The notes under the pieces: model-generated | Seen by the model: the letters and a program-made list of their open reading frames with translations, nothing else | Databases searched by the model: none | What the model was told of the DNA's origin: nothing | Translations under genes and position numbers: made by a program | Shown: positions 8,720 through 17,598 of the stretch, piece by piece | Numbering within the stretch: the stretch's first letter is position 1 | Layout: every line of letters starts with the position of its first letter | NCBI GenBank assembly: GCA_016713115.1 | Contig: JADJPU010000001.1 | Location: 2,368,192-2,432,191 of the forward strand | DNA length: 64,000 nucleotides | Direction: 5' to 3' | Source: Cellvibrionales bacterium | Lineage (GTDB): Bacteria > Pseudomonadota > Gammaproteobacteria > Pseudomonadales > UBA7239

Positions 8720-10399
8720 ACAAATCACAGCCAACGATTGATAGAGCTCACCACACTCGTGCTCATGCTGACCTTCATCGCTGGTCAGTTTTTACTTGCT
8801 CTGCATCGCTCACCCTCTGCTGATGACGCACTGTTTTTGTCTGTTCCCAAGAATTGGCTAAACGGCTACGGCTGGGCAACCAGCTACAGCGAGAAGATCC
8901 CCTTCAATCCAGACTTCACCGGCCCTACCGCGCTGCTATTGCCAGCTGCCTTACTCATCAAATTATTTGGCACACAATGGTGGATCGGCGGTGTAACGGG
9001 TTGGGCAGTCAACAGTGTGTTGTCCGCACTTTGCTTGTGGCAGATTCGTTACTACGGCAAAAATTCCGCACTCAGCATGCTGTGTTTAGCTTGCGGTATT
9101 GTTGCTGGCTTTGCGCAAGATTTTTCTTCGCTCATTGGCTACTACACAGGCAGCCTTTTATTTTTATTGGCGAGCTGCCTTGCCTTTAATCCGCTCTACA
9201 CCGTGTTGCGACGCGCCACATTGATTGGCGTGATGACAGGCATCAGTCTGTTAATTAAACCTCTGCTGATCCCAGCCTTTATTGGTTTATCACTACTATT
9301 TTTTTACGCAACCGCCATTAAAAAAGCCAAGCAGCTAATTTTTACCTTGATGGCTCTACTCATACCTCCATTGCTAATTAGCAGTACGAATTCTTTGTTA
9401 CAAGAACATGCACTACAAGCTTATCCACCAAGCTATCAAGAAAGTTACCGGCAATATAAGAAGGACTTTATTGACCACCACGGTTCTGGTCTTGGTCAAT
9501 GGGAGGCTGCCAAAGAGAAAATCCCCTATCTCATTCGCAATGCCAACAAGAACCTGTATTTTGTTGAAGAAGGACTGTCTTACTTTGGTATTAAAAATCC
9601 ATTTCTTGGCGACGCACCTGCCGATGTTAATCACATCGTTGGCACCTTATACCTTATCGGTTTGATTGTTCTCATCTCACTCTCTGCGAAAAAAATTATC
9701 GCTAAAAAAACCGCCTCACCCAGCACATGGCTACTGTTTACACTCAGCAGCTGCATTCTGATCTATGCGTTGTGGTTCGTATTGTTTGCCATGGCTATGT
9801 CGCCAGGGCATTTGTATTTTCCGATGCAATGGACGCTGTGGCTATTCTTTCTGTTGCCAGCATATTGCAGTAACACGCGAGCAAGTCATTGCGTTATCGC
9901 TGCAACAGCAATCTGCCTATCGTTGTTTTATGTGATGGATACTGGCAGCAGAAAAGCCATCTTTCTACAAAACCGAGAAGAGATCATTCAAACCTCCGGA
10001 CTTGACCAAGCGACAGACCATCTGAAAACTACTTTCTATTTGCAGCCACTAGCCGGTTGCGGCTACAGCAACTACCCACGCCACATCGAGTATCGCCTAG
10101 ATACCTCACAGAATTTTTCAGATTGTTTGGATTTAATTAATGATCATGTCATCAAACGCAGCGAACATTATGAATGGAAATCTCCACTGAGCTTTACGCT
10201 GGTTCTATCGTTGCAATCCATGAGCTTCAACCCGGCAACAGATCCTATTATCGCCGCCTGCCAGCACAACATTCTGTATCGAAACCGTGATATTTTTATT
10301 TTTCAGTGCGCTTTTGACGATTTACAAAAACTGAAATTGGATACTTTGATGCCAGCCATCCAAGCCACGCACCAATGGTACAAAACGCGCCTACCATAA
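8705..10399 (+). CDS. Polytopic membrane glycosyltransferase-like protein (GT-C/GT39 type)
   Basis: About 564 residues from GTG at 8705, preceded by GGGGA; a longer GTG start at 8639 would overlap htpG and is less likely. The protein has about ten membrane helices. The first extracytoplasmic loop contains SADDALFLSVPKNWLNGYGW, the acidic pair typical of GT-C lipid-sugar-dependent transferases such as ArnT/PMT relatives. A soluble C-terminal part (about residues 435-564) follows. The acceptor is unknown; no polysaccharide locus is adjacent. It is divergent from htpG. Confidence 0.72.
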   Translation: MSLFKTNHSQRLIELTTLVLMLTFIAGQFLLALHRSPSADDALFLSVPKNWLNGYGWATSYSEKIPFNPDFTGPTALLLPAALLIKLFGTQWWIGGVTGWAVNSVLSALCLWQIRYYGKNSALSMLCLACGIVAGFAQDFSSLIGYYTGSLLFLLASCLAFNPLYTVLRRATLIGVMTGISLLIKPLLIPAFIGLSLLFFYATAIKKAKQLIFTLMALLIPPLLISSTNSLLQEHALQAYPPSYQESYRQYKKDFIDHHGSGLGQWEAAKEKIPYLIRNANKNLYFVEEGLSYFGIKNPFLGDAPADVNHIVGTLYLIGLIVLISLSAKKIIAKKTASPSTWLLFTLSSCILIYALWFVLFAMAMSPGHLYFPMQWTLWLFFLLPAYCSNTRASHCVIAATAICLSLFYVMDTGSRKAIFLQNREEIIQTSGLDQATDHLKTTFYLQPLAGCGYSNYPRHIEYRLDTSQNFSDCLDLINDHVIKRSEHYEWKSPLSFTLVLSLQSMSFNPATDPIIAACQHNILYRNRDIFIFQCAFDDLQKLKLDTLMPAIQATHQWYKTRLP

Positions 10400-10402
10400 C
10401 GG

Positions 10403-11431
10403 CTATAGCACCAACGGCTCGCACTCTAAGGTGATACCAAACTCACGCAACACATCACTGGCGATTGCATTGGCCAGAGCCATAATCTCTTGCCCTGTTG
10501 CACCAGAGCGATTCACCAACACAAGCGCCTGCTTGTCATGCACACAGGCAGTACCCATGCAACGACCTTTCCAACCTAGTTGATCAATTAACCAACCCGC
10601 TGCAATTTTAAATTTTCCTTGTTCGCCAGAATAAAAAATGACTGACGGAAAACGCTCACGCAAACGCATAAAATGTTCTGGTGATATCTGCGGATTCTTA
10701 AAAAAACTCCCCACATTGGGCAACACAGCAGGATCCGGCAAACGCGACCTGCGCACCGCACAAACCGCATCTTTAATCATCACCGCATCTAGAGCATTGC
10801 TTACCAAAGCGTGCGCATGATGCTCAGACAGATATTCATGCAAAGCCGCATAGTGACTGCGAATATGCGCAGTTTTACTCAAGCGAAATACCACGGAGGT
10901 GATAATAATCTTTCCTGCCAAGCACTCTTTAAAAACGCTGTTGCGGTACGCAAAGTGACAGGATTCATTATCTAGCGCAAAGGCCTCGCCACTTTCTAAA
11001 TACACACCGCAAACGCAGTGAATAAAGCTCGCCACCTCCACGCCGTACGCGCCAATATTTTGGATAGGCGCAGCACCTACAGTGCCAGGAATCAACGCCA
11101 AGTTTTCTAATCCATACCAGCCTGCCACAAGTGATTTTTCTACCCAGTCATGCCAGTGCAAGCCCGCCCCTACACTCACATGTACACAATCCTTGTCCTC
11201 ATATTCAACAGCTATTGTTTCATCGCGAAATCGCAAAACCACACCAAGATAATCTTGCGTCAATACAATATTGCTTCCTTCTCCTAGTGGAAGCACCGAC
11301 AACGACCTTTCTTTTGCCATCAACAAAGCCGATCGCAACTCAGAGAGACTACTGGTTTCGCAGAAATAAGCTGCGCGCGCATGCAAAGACAGCGTGTTGT
11401 ACGGCTGAAGATCTACCCATTCACGCAACAC
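10403..11431 (-). CDS. murB: UDP-N-acetylenolpyruvoylglucosamine reductase MurB
   Basis: 342 residues, type I MurB. It uses NADPH and FAD to reduce UDP-GlcNAc-enolpyruvate to UDP-MurNAc, the second committed step of peptidoglycan synthesis. FAD-binding signatures LPLGEGSNIVL and ENLALIPGTVGAAPIQNIGAYG are visible, with YRNSVFK and the late GSFFKNP carrying the catalytic serine. It is the last gene of the exbB-exbD-lpxK-kdsB-wzb-murB operon, four bases from wzb. Confidence 0.97.
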   Translation of the reverse strand: MLREWVDLQPYNTLSLHARAAYFCETSSLSELRSALLMAKERSLSVLPLGEGSNIVLTQDYLGVVLRFRDETIAVEYEDKDCVHVSVGAGLHWHDWVEKSLVAGWYGLENLALIPGTVGAAPIQNIGAYGVEVASFIHCVCGVYLESGEAFALDNESCHFAYRNSVFKECLAGKIIITSVVFRLSKTAHIRSHYAALHEYLSEHHAHALVSNALDAVMIKDAVCAVRRSRLPDPAVLPNVGSFFKNPQISPEHFMRLRERFPSVIFYSGEQGKFKIAAGWLIDQLGWKGRCMGTACVHDKQALVLVNRSGATGQEIMALANAIASDVLREFGITLECEPLVL

Positions 11432-11434
11432 GAT

Positions 11435-11920
11435 CTAGCAACCCTGCAACCGTGTAGAAACAATATTACGCAACAAGCCTTCGGCAGCGTCCTCTACCAA
11501 ATCCAAGACCAATTCAAAACTTTCAGCGCCATCGTTATACGGATCAGGCACCTGAGTGTATTGCCGCTGTTTGCTGTAATCCATAAACAAAGCCAAATGC
11601 CCTGCAAAATCCTTGGGCTGAATTGCACGCAAATTACTGAGATTAATTCTGTCCATCGGCAAAATAAAATCAAACTGATGAAAGTCTGCTTTGGTCACTT
11701 GGCGTGAACGCTGCGGCGTTAAGTCATAGCCGCGCGCTGCTGCTGCGCGCACTGTGCGCGGATCTGGAGGATTTCCCACATGAAATGCCGCTGTTGCTGC
11801 AGAATCCACAATAATTCTTTCTGCAAGACCTGCATCCTGTACGCGTTTTTCAAACACACCATGCGCGGTCGGCGAACGACAAATATTTCCCAAACAAACA
11901 AATAGCACTTTGGTTTTCAT
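11435..11920 (-). CDS. wzb: Low-molecular-weight protein tyrosine phosphatase
   Basis: 161 residues. LMW phosphatases dephosphorylate protein tyrosines, often those of capsule or EPS kinases. The active-site loop CLGNICRS (Cys9, Arg15) is at the N-terminus and the general acid lies in DPYNDG near residue 125; DSAAT is also conserved. No tyrosine kinase gene is nearby. The place between kdsB and murB matches the Pseudomonas order, so it may be a housekeeping phosphatase rather than an EPS regulator. The symbol is given by similarity. Confidence 0.92.
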   Translation of the reverse strand: MKTKVLFVCLGNICRSPTAHGVFEKRVQDAGLAERIIVDSAATAAFHVGNPPDPRTVRAAAARGYDLTPQRSRQVTKADFHQFDFILPMDRINLSNLRAIQPKDFAGHLALFMDYSKQRQYTQVPDPYNDGAESFELVLDLVEDAAEGLLRNIVSTRLQGC

Positions 11921-11942
11921 AGAAATTCCAATTTATAAAACA

Positions 11943-12704
11943 CTATCGTTGCACTGAAAAATAAGCGCGCACGACATCTAAATCATGTTGCGTATCCACA
12001 CCTGCAGGAATGGGAGAGCAAGACTCCGCCACTTGAATGCGCGATCCGTGATGCAGAGCGCGTAACTGTTCTAACTTCTCACAGTTCTCCAACCAGCAAG
12101 CATCCCAAGTGACATAGCGATGCAAAAAACCGGTGCGATAGGCATACAGGCCAATATGGCGATAGCCCCATACCACCGCACCCGCTTGCTCCATTAATGG
12201 CAAACCTTCACGCGGCCATGGCATCGGTGCGCGACTGAAATATAAAGCCTGCATGGCAGCATTGCAGACTACTTTTACTGCGTTGGGATCACGAAACTGC
12301 GCTTCGTCATGTATTGCTTCACACAGCGTCGCAATATCTGCAGTGGGCTGTTGCAATAACAAGGCTGCTACTTGATTAATGACCGCCGGTGGAATCAGTG
12401 GCTCATCGCCCTGCACATTGACCACCACCTGCTCATCTAACCAGCCGCGTTGAGCAGCCACTTCTTGCAAGCGATCTGTGCCAGACGCATGATCAGCACG
12501 CGTCATTACCACTTGCGCTCCAAAATTTTTTGCCACCGTTTCGATGCGCGCATCATCCGTGGCTATCACCACTTCGCTCGCAGCACTCTGTTTAGCTTGT
12601 AGCCAGACATGCTCAATCATCGGTTTGCCGGCAATATCCAACAACGGTTTACCTGGCAAGCGCGTGGATGCGAAACGCGCAGGGATTACCACCACAAAAC
12701 TCAT
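11943..12704 (-). CDS. kdsB: 3-deoxy-manno-octulosonate cytidylyltransferase KdsB
   Basis: 253 residues from the ATG at 12704. KdsB activates Kdo with CTP to CMP-Kdo for the LPS inner core. It starts MSFVVVIPARFASTRLPGKP, the classical nucleotide-binding N-terminus, and contains VVNVQGDEPLIPP and the metal-binding VWGYRHIGLYAYR region. The start shares one base with the lpxK stop (TAATG), so the two are translationally coupled. The small ycaR gene that often sits between lpxK and kdsB is absent. Confidence 0.97.
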   Translation of the reverse strand: MSFVVVIPARFASTRLPGKPLLDIAGKPMIEHVWLQAKQSAASEVVIATDDARIETVAKNFGAQVVMTRADHASGTDRLQEVAAQRGWLDEQVVVNVQGDEPLIPPAVINQVAALLLQQPTADIATLCEAIHDEAQFRDPNAVKVVCNAAMQALYFSRAPMPWPREGLPLMEQAGAVVWGYRHIGLYAYRTGFLHRYVTWDACWLENCEKLEQLRALHHGSRIQVAESCSPIPAGVDTQHDLDVVRAYFSVQR

Positions 12705-13738
12705 TACACCACCTTCTTCTGTTTTTTCTGCGCAGTCTGCCAAACAGCATCGACCCAAGCCTCAGGCAATGGCATTGCAACACGCAAGGCATACCAATTT
12801 TCTTTAGCGAATGACATGCACTTCACTGCATCTTTTTCTGTCATCAACACAATATTTTTATCATTAAAAGAAAAATCATGTTCTATAAAAACATGGTGAT
12901 CTGGAAATGCATGCTTGATAGCAGAAAACCCCAGACGCTGCAAAGTTAAAAAAAATCGCTGCGGGTTACCAATCCCCGCCACGGCATGCACGATTGCATT
13001 TTTCTCCAATGCGCCTAATGGCAGCACTTCACCTGTTTTTACCGACACCCAACATTGCGGAATCAATTTTACATTTATGCTGTGAACACCAGAAACTGTA
13101 TTGTGCTGTGGTATTTCTGCTGTGCTATTTCGCACCACAAAATTGACAGACTGTAGCCGAGAAGGTGACTCTCGCAACGGCCCTGCTGGTAATAACAGAC
13201 CATTCCCCAAGTTTCTCTGTCCGTCCAAAACAGCGATCTCGACATTGCGTGGCAATGCGTAATGCTGCATACCGTCATCGGACAAAATGACATCAACTAT
13301 TCGCTGCGCACTTAAAAATTTAGCTGCTTCGAGTCGATTGCGCGCAATCACAACCGGACAATCCGTTGCGCGTGTTAACAACAAGGGCTCGTCACCTACG
13401 GCACGCGGATCATCATCCTTTGATATTAAGTACGGCGTATCGCCCTGCGTGCCACCGTAGCCACGGCTAATAATACCGACACGCACACCGCGTTTTGTCA
13501 GCGCACCAGCCAAGGCGCACAGCAGCGGTGTTTTCCCTGTGCCACCGACAGAGATATTGCCAACAACAATGACAGGCACAGGTAGAACAGCCTGATGATT
13601 AAGCAACATATTTTTTCGAATGCGGCTGACAATCAGAAACAGGAGAGACAAAGGCAACAGCAAGACAATGACAGGCCAATAACGCGCAACGCGGCCATAC
13701 CACACGCGTTCAATAAAATTACTCAGCGCTTTCATCAC
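12704..13738 (-). CDS. lpxK: Tetraacyldisaccharide 4'-kinase LpxK
   Basis: 344 residues. LpxK phosphorylates the 4' position of the lipid A precursor at the inner-membrane face. It has an N-terminal membrane anchor (about residues 20-38) and a P-loop GNISVGGTGKTP at 60-71, followed by RGYGG and DDGMQH, both family signatures. It overlaps exbD upstream by about 20 bases and kdsB downstream by one. Length and motifs are normal. Confidence 0.96.
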   Translation of the reverse strand: MMKALSNFIERVWYGRVARYWPVIVLLLPLSLLFLIVSRIRKNMLLNHQAVLPVPVIVVGNISVGGTGKTPLLCALAGALTKRGVRVGIISRGYGGTQGDTPYLISKDDDPRAVGDEPLLLTRATDCPVVIARNRLEAAKFLSAQRIVDVILSDDGMQHYALPRNVEIAVLDGQRNLGNGLLLPAGPLRESPSRLQSVNFVVRNSTAEIPQHNTVSGVHSINVKLIPQCWVSVKTGEVLPLGALEKNAIVHAVAGIGNPQRFFLTLQRLGFSAIKHAFPDHHVFIEHDFSFNDKNIVLMTEKDAVKCMSFAKENWYALRVAMPLPEAWVDAVWQTAQKKQKKVV

Positions 13739-14144
13739 GCCTTGTAGTAATACTCAACTTTGCAAAGCCCATCTGCCCCGCCACATCCATTGCCGTCACA
13801 ACAGCCTGATGTTGCGCCTTGGCATCGGCAGAAAGAATCAAAGGAATATCGGTGCGGTCGCCTGCTGCATCTGACAATGCTTTGCGCAGCGTTTCCGGCT
13901 TATTATCCACCAGAGAACGATCATTAACAGAAAAACTGCCATCTTGTGAAACAACCAACTCCACGGTATCTGCTTGGCGCTGCTGTCCTGATGGATCTGT
14001 CGCCGTGGGCAAATCCAGTTTCAACTCTGCATTGTGCGTAAAGCGGCTAGACACCATGAAAAAAATAAGTAGCACCAACAGGATGTCGATAAACGGCACC
14101 ACATTGATGTAATCGTCTTGTCTTTGGCGTTTGCGAATTTTCAC
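13719..14144 (-). CDS. exbD: Biopolymer transport protein ExbD/TolR family
   Basis: About 141 residues from GTG at 14144, seven bases after the exbB stop; a longer start at 14210 would overlap exbB. ExbD/TolR proteins form the proton channel with ExbB/TolQ that energises outer-membrane processes. After the basic KIRKRQRQDD, the single helix contains the essential Asp in VVPFIDILLVLLIFFMV; a periplasmic domain follows. Within an lpxK operon the pair may serve a TonB/Tol-like role in the envelope, but no tonB gene is present. Confidence 0.9.
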   Translation of the reverse strand: MKIRKRQRQDDYINVVPFIDILLVLLIFFMVSSRFTHNAELKLDLPTATDPSGQQRQADTVELVVSQDGSFSVNDRSLVDNKPETLRKALSDAAGDRTDIPLILSADAKAQHQAVVTAMDVAGQMGFAKLSITTRRDESAE

Positions 14145-14151
14145 GATGTAA

Positions 14152-14793
14152 TCAACGCTCTGCGCTAACTTTTTCACCCTTGACCTTACGATCGGAGTGC
14201 AGCGCATCAACCAGCTTCATTGCATCCTGTTGAATGCTAATCATGTAGCCATCAACCACTCGATAAAAATACCGGCTTATTAGAGATGCAGGAATTGCCA
14301 CAATCAAGCCCATCGCCGTTGCAATTAAAGCCTCTGAAATACCGCCGGCCAATGCGCCAGGATTTCCCGTTCCGCCTTCCAACATAATCGCCGAAAAAAT
14401 TTTGATGGTTCCAACTACTGTACCCAACAAACCCATTAGCGGCGCAATGTTTGCAATGGCACTCACTGCACTTAAATAGCGCTCTAAATCATGCTGCACA
14501 CGACCCGCCGCCACTTCCATACTTTCAATCATCACTGCGCGACTGTGGCGTGTATTACTTAACCCCGCAGCCAACACCTGCCCCAAGGGAGAAGAATCAT
14601 GCACAGTTTTAATTTTTTTGGCGTCCAATTGCCCGTGTTGCAGCCATTCCCAAATCTGCAATAACAATGCTGCAGGAATAACTTTTTGTGCATTCAAAGA
14701 CCAAAACCGCTCAGCGGCAATAGCAACGACAGCAACTGACATCAATACCAGCGGCACCATCATCCAACCACCAGCCAATACAATTTCGTACAC
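14152..14793 (-). CDS. exbB: MotA/TolQ/ExbB proton channel family protein
   Basis: 213 residues from a GTG start preceded by AAGGGGAAAGG. ExbB/TolQ homologues form the pentameric inner-membrane scaffold of a proton-motive-force motor with ExbD. Three helices are visible: about 9-27, then 109-136 with IANIAPLMGLLGTVVGTIKIF, and 152-176 with GISEALIATAMGLIVAIPA. It is first in the exbB-exbD-lpxK-kdsB-wzb-murB operon. Whether it works with TonB or another partner cannot be seen here. Confidence 0.92.
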   Translation of the reverse strand: MYEIVLAGGWMMVPLVLMSVAVVAIAAERFWSLNAQKVIPAALLLQIWEWLQHGQLDAKKIKTVHDSSPLGQVLAAGLSNTRHSRAVMIESMEVAAGRVQHDLERYLSAVSAIANIAPLMGLLGTVVGTIKIFSAIMLEGGTGNPGALAGGISEALIATAMGLIVAIPASLISRYFYRVVDGYMISIQQDAMKLVDALHSDRKVKGEKVSAER

Positions 14794-14853
14794 GCCTTTC
14801 CCCTTTAATTTGCCAGCCGAAAGCTACGCAACTTTACCATACCACCTGTTAAT

Positions 14854-15569
14854 TCAGGCATCCCACAAACTGCGACCCGCTTTCTTACGCAGGCTCGCCA
14901 GATACGCTTCATGTGCCAGCATCTCTTCATCTGACGCTAACAGAACCTGTACTTGCGCGGCCAGTGCAGCATCAACCCGCCGCACTGCTGCATCCTCGGC
15001 CAATGCAGCGGAACCCATATCGCCCTGCGTGCTAGCCAACAGACTCGTTTGACCACCTGTCATGGCCAAAAAAACATCCGCCAAAATCTCGGCATCCAAT
15101 AGCGCGCCGTGCAACTCACGGTGTGAATTATCGACATCGTAGCGCTTGCACAGCGCATCCAAACTATTGCGCTGCCCCGGATGACGAGCTTTAGCTAGAG
15201 CCAGAGTATCGGTAATGACACAGTGCTCAGCCAAGCTGAAGCTCTCGCCGTAGACGCGGCGCAATTCGTGGTTTAAAACCCAACATCAAACGGCGCATTG
15301 TGAATAACCAACTCAGCGCCTTTCACATAAGAAAAAAACTCTTCGGCAATTTGATGAAATAAGGGCTTATCTGACAAAAAATCGGTGGTCAGCCCGTGAA
15401 CTTCCAGAGCTTTTTCTTCACTGTCTCGCTCAGGATTGATGTACTGATGGAAGTTATTAGCCGTCAGTTTTCTATCAATCACTTCTACGCAGCCGATCTC
15501 AATGACACGGTTTCCCTGCGTCCAATCGAGACCGGTTGTTTCAGTGTCAAGAATAATCTGTCGCGCCAT
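14854..15569 (-). pseudogene. dnaQ: DNA polymerase III epsilon subunit DnaQ, split by a one-base frameshift
   Basis: DnaQ is the 3'-5' proofreading exonuclease of the replicative polymerase. The N-terminal part (15273-15569) holds ExoI DTETTGLD and ExoII HNAPFDVGF and then meets a stop; the rest (from about 15270 to 14854) continues in the -1 frame with RRVYGESFSL and ExoIII HRELHGALLDAEILAD. At 15275-15278 the coding strand reads GGG TTT TAA ACC; a fifth T would restore GGG TTT TTA AAC CAC (G-F-L-N-H) and one full-length protein of about 239 residues. The gene is otherwise intact, so a sequencing error is likely; a true mutation is possible. It lies two bases after rnhA. Confidence 0.88.
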
Positions 15570-15571
15570 GT

Positions 15572-16030
15572 TTACATCTCATCAATAGCTATATTTGCCA
15601 GTGCATCGCAGCGTTCATTTTCTCGATGACCGCTATGCCCCTTCACCCAGTGCCAGCTAACTTTGTGTCGACTGGAGGCCGCATCTAAACGCTGCCAGAG
15701 ATCCTGATTTTTTACTGGTTTTCTGTCACTAGTACGCCAGCCATTTTTTTTCCAATTATCCATCCAACTGGTTACACCTTGCCGCACATATTGCGAATCA
15801 GTTGTCAGATCCACGAGGCAAGTATCTTTTAGTGTCTCCAAAGCCATAATGGCGGCCATCAACTCCATGCGATTATTCGTTGTAAGTGGCTCCGCACCAA
15901 AAATTTCTTTTTCATTTTCACCATAACGCAGCACAGCTCCCCAGCCTCCAGGACCAGGATTACCACGACATGCGCCATCGGTAAAAATCTCAACTCGCTT
16001 TATTGCTTCACTCACAAACATTTTTTCCAT
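15572..16030 (-). CDS. rnhA: Ribonuclease HI
   Basis: About 152 residues from the ATG at 16030, which shares a base with the upstream methyltransferase stop (TGATG); an in-frame ATG at 16021 is also possible. RNase HI cuts RNA in RNA-DNA hybrids. The catalytic acids are visible in FTDGACRGNPGPGG, RMELMAAI, TTDSQYVRQG and ERCDALAN. The methyltransferase-rnhA-dnaQ order on one strand matches Pseudomonas-type genomes. Confidence 0.97.
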   Translation of the reverse strand: MEKMFVSEAIKRVEIFTDGACRGNPGPGGWGAVLRYGENEKEIFGAEPLTTNNRMELMAAIMALETLKDTCLVDLTTDSQYVRQGVTSWMDNWKKNGWRTSDRKPVKNQDLWQRLDAASSRHKVSWHWVKGHSGHRENERCDALANIAIDEM

Positions 16031-16803
16031 CAACAATCATTGCGTGGGCGAACCACAGGCACAACCGGCTTTGGTGTCAATGCACCCAAAGGATTCAAAG
16101 TTTTTTTCTCTTTTTCTACCAACAACGGTCTAACACTGCCTACCGTTTTGCGCGCCAAAATAAAGTACACACTCCCCATAGGCAGCTGAGTTTTACTGCC
16201 TAGACCTTCCAACCACTGCAAGCGTCGCTGCAAAGCGCTCCCCCACTGCGGCGGCACATAGGCTGTATGCACAGACTCTACAATTTCAAAGTCTAACAAC
16301 TGCAACCAATCGTGCATTCTGTGGCGACCAATAAACCGATGATCAGCCATCGCGTTTTTTCTATCCAACAGATGCTGAACCGTGTGCTGCACGCCTAACG
16401 CGCTCCAGCGTTGAAAACCAAAGATCAATACACTGCCATACGGCATGAGTACACGCGCCGTCTCACGCAATAATTGATGCGGAAACGCGCTGTAGTCTAA
16501 ACAGTGATGAAGAATTGCAACATCAATACTTTCATTTTCAATGGGCAGTTCATGGAAGTGGCAATGCGCTGCAGCATCCGCATACCCAGAAATGGTATCG
16601 CTTAAAGCAAAACAGTGATGAATGGGACTGCTCGCAGCCAAAGGCAGTGATGGACACACCCCCAAGGACATCAAGTGATAGCCAAATAAGCTGGGTAAAA
16701 ACTGATCAAGTAGTCGTTGTTCAGCCTGCCAAATATTCTGCCCAACATAATCGGCATACCACTGCTGCAAGGCTACGCATTTCGACTGCTGAAAATCAGG
16801 CAT
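16030..16803 (-). CDS. Class I SAM-dependent methyltransferase-like protein
   Basis: 257 residues. A Methyltransf_11-like core is visible: HELPIENESIDVAILHHCLDY (split by eye as the acidic loop and strand 4) and LLRETARVLMPYGSVLIFGF (motif post-I region), but the N-terminal glycine-rich SAM loop is weak, with LGVCPSLPL in its place. Homologues sit next to rnhA/dnaQ in pseudomonads. The substrate is unknown, and the poor motif I raises the possibility of a weak or non-catalytic enzyme. The C-terminal tail is basic and proline-rich. Confidence 0.75.
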   Translation of the reverse strand: MPDFQQSKCVALQQWYADYVGQNIWQAEQRLLDQFLPSLFGYHLMSLGVCPSLPLAASSPIHHCFALSDTISGYADAAAHCHFHELPIENESIDVAILHHCLDYSAFPHQLLRETARVLMPYGSVLIFGFQRWSALGVQHTVQHLLDRKNAMADHRFIGRHRMHDWLQLLDFEIVESVHTAYVPPQWGSALQRRLQWLEGLGSKTQLPMGSVYFILARKTVGSVRPLLVEKEKKTLNPLGALTPKPVVPVVRPRNDC

Positions 16804-16830
16804 CCCGCACCTATACGAACGATCAATTTC

Positions 16831-17466
16831 TTACTGTGACTTTCCCAATTTTGCTTTTACCACTTCAACGGCAATAGGAATCAGTGATACAGCAATCACA
16901 CCCAAAATCACCAGCTCAAAATTCTTTTTGACAATTTCCATATCACCAAAGAACACACCAGCACCAATACAAATAGGCGCCCACAACAATGAGCCGATGC
17001 AACTGAACATGATGTAGCGCGGGTAAGGCATTTTGCCGATACCAGCCACAAAAGGCGCAAAGGTGCGAACGATAGGCACAAAACGCGCGATAATCACAGC
17101 ACGCGTACCGTACTTATTGTAAAACTGCTCGGTGCGCTCTAAGTGCTTGCGATTGAAGAAAATAGAATCTTCAAAACGAAATACACGCGGTCCCAGCGTT
17201 CTGCCTATCCAATAATTTACATTGTCACCACAAAAAGCGGCAGCAATAACAATTACACCGCACAATACAGGATCCAGTTTTCCTGTGGATGCCGCCAATG
17301 CACCCACTGCGAATAATAAGGAGTCCCCAGGCAAAAACGGCGTAACCACCAAACCAGTTTCTGCAAACACAATTAAAAACAAAATGGCGTATACCCACAC
17401 ACCATAGGTTTCGATCATAACGGCCAAGTGATCGTTGATATGCAGAATAAAATCAAGAGGATTCAT
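16831..17466 (-). CDS. DedA family inner-membrane protein
   Basis: 211 residues. DedA/Tvp38 proteins are polytopic inner-membrane proteins needed for membrane homeostasis and lipid-carrier recycling. The signatures FAETGLVVTPFLPGDSLLF (about residues 34-52), GDNVNYWIGR, and FNRKHLERTEQFYNKYGTRAVIIARFVPIVRTFAPFVAGIGKM (two blocks: R-F-V-P-I-V-R-T-F-A-P) are all present. Four or five helices are predicted. It lies just downstream of tRNA-Arg on the same strand. Confidence 0.93.
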   Translation of the reverse strand: MNPLDFILHINDHLAVMIETYGVWVYAILFLIVFAETGLVVTPFLPGDSLLFAVGALAASTGKLDPVLCGVIVIAAAFCGDNVNYWIGRTLGPRVFRFEDSIFFNRKHLERTEQFYNKYGTRAVIIARFVPIVRTFAPFVAGIGKMPYPRYIMFSCIGSLLWAPICIGAGVFFGDMEIVKKNFELVILGVIAVSLIPIAVEVVKAKLGKSQ

Positions 17467-17512
17467 TGTTTTACACCTTCCTTATTTTGTTTATTGGTAC
17501 GAGTTTATTAAC

Positions 17513-17589
<77 letters not shown>

Positions 17590-17598
17590 CTAAAACGG

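Noticed and set aside
14854..15569. Programmed -1 frameshift in dnaQ
   Set aside because: The local codons are GGG TTT TAA; slipping back would mispair the tRNA, no X-XXY-YYZ site is present, and no such mechanism is known for dnaQ. A missing base fits better.
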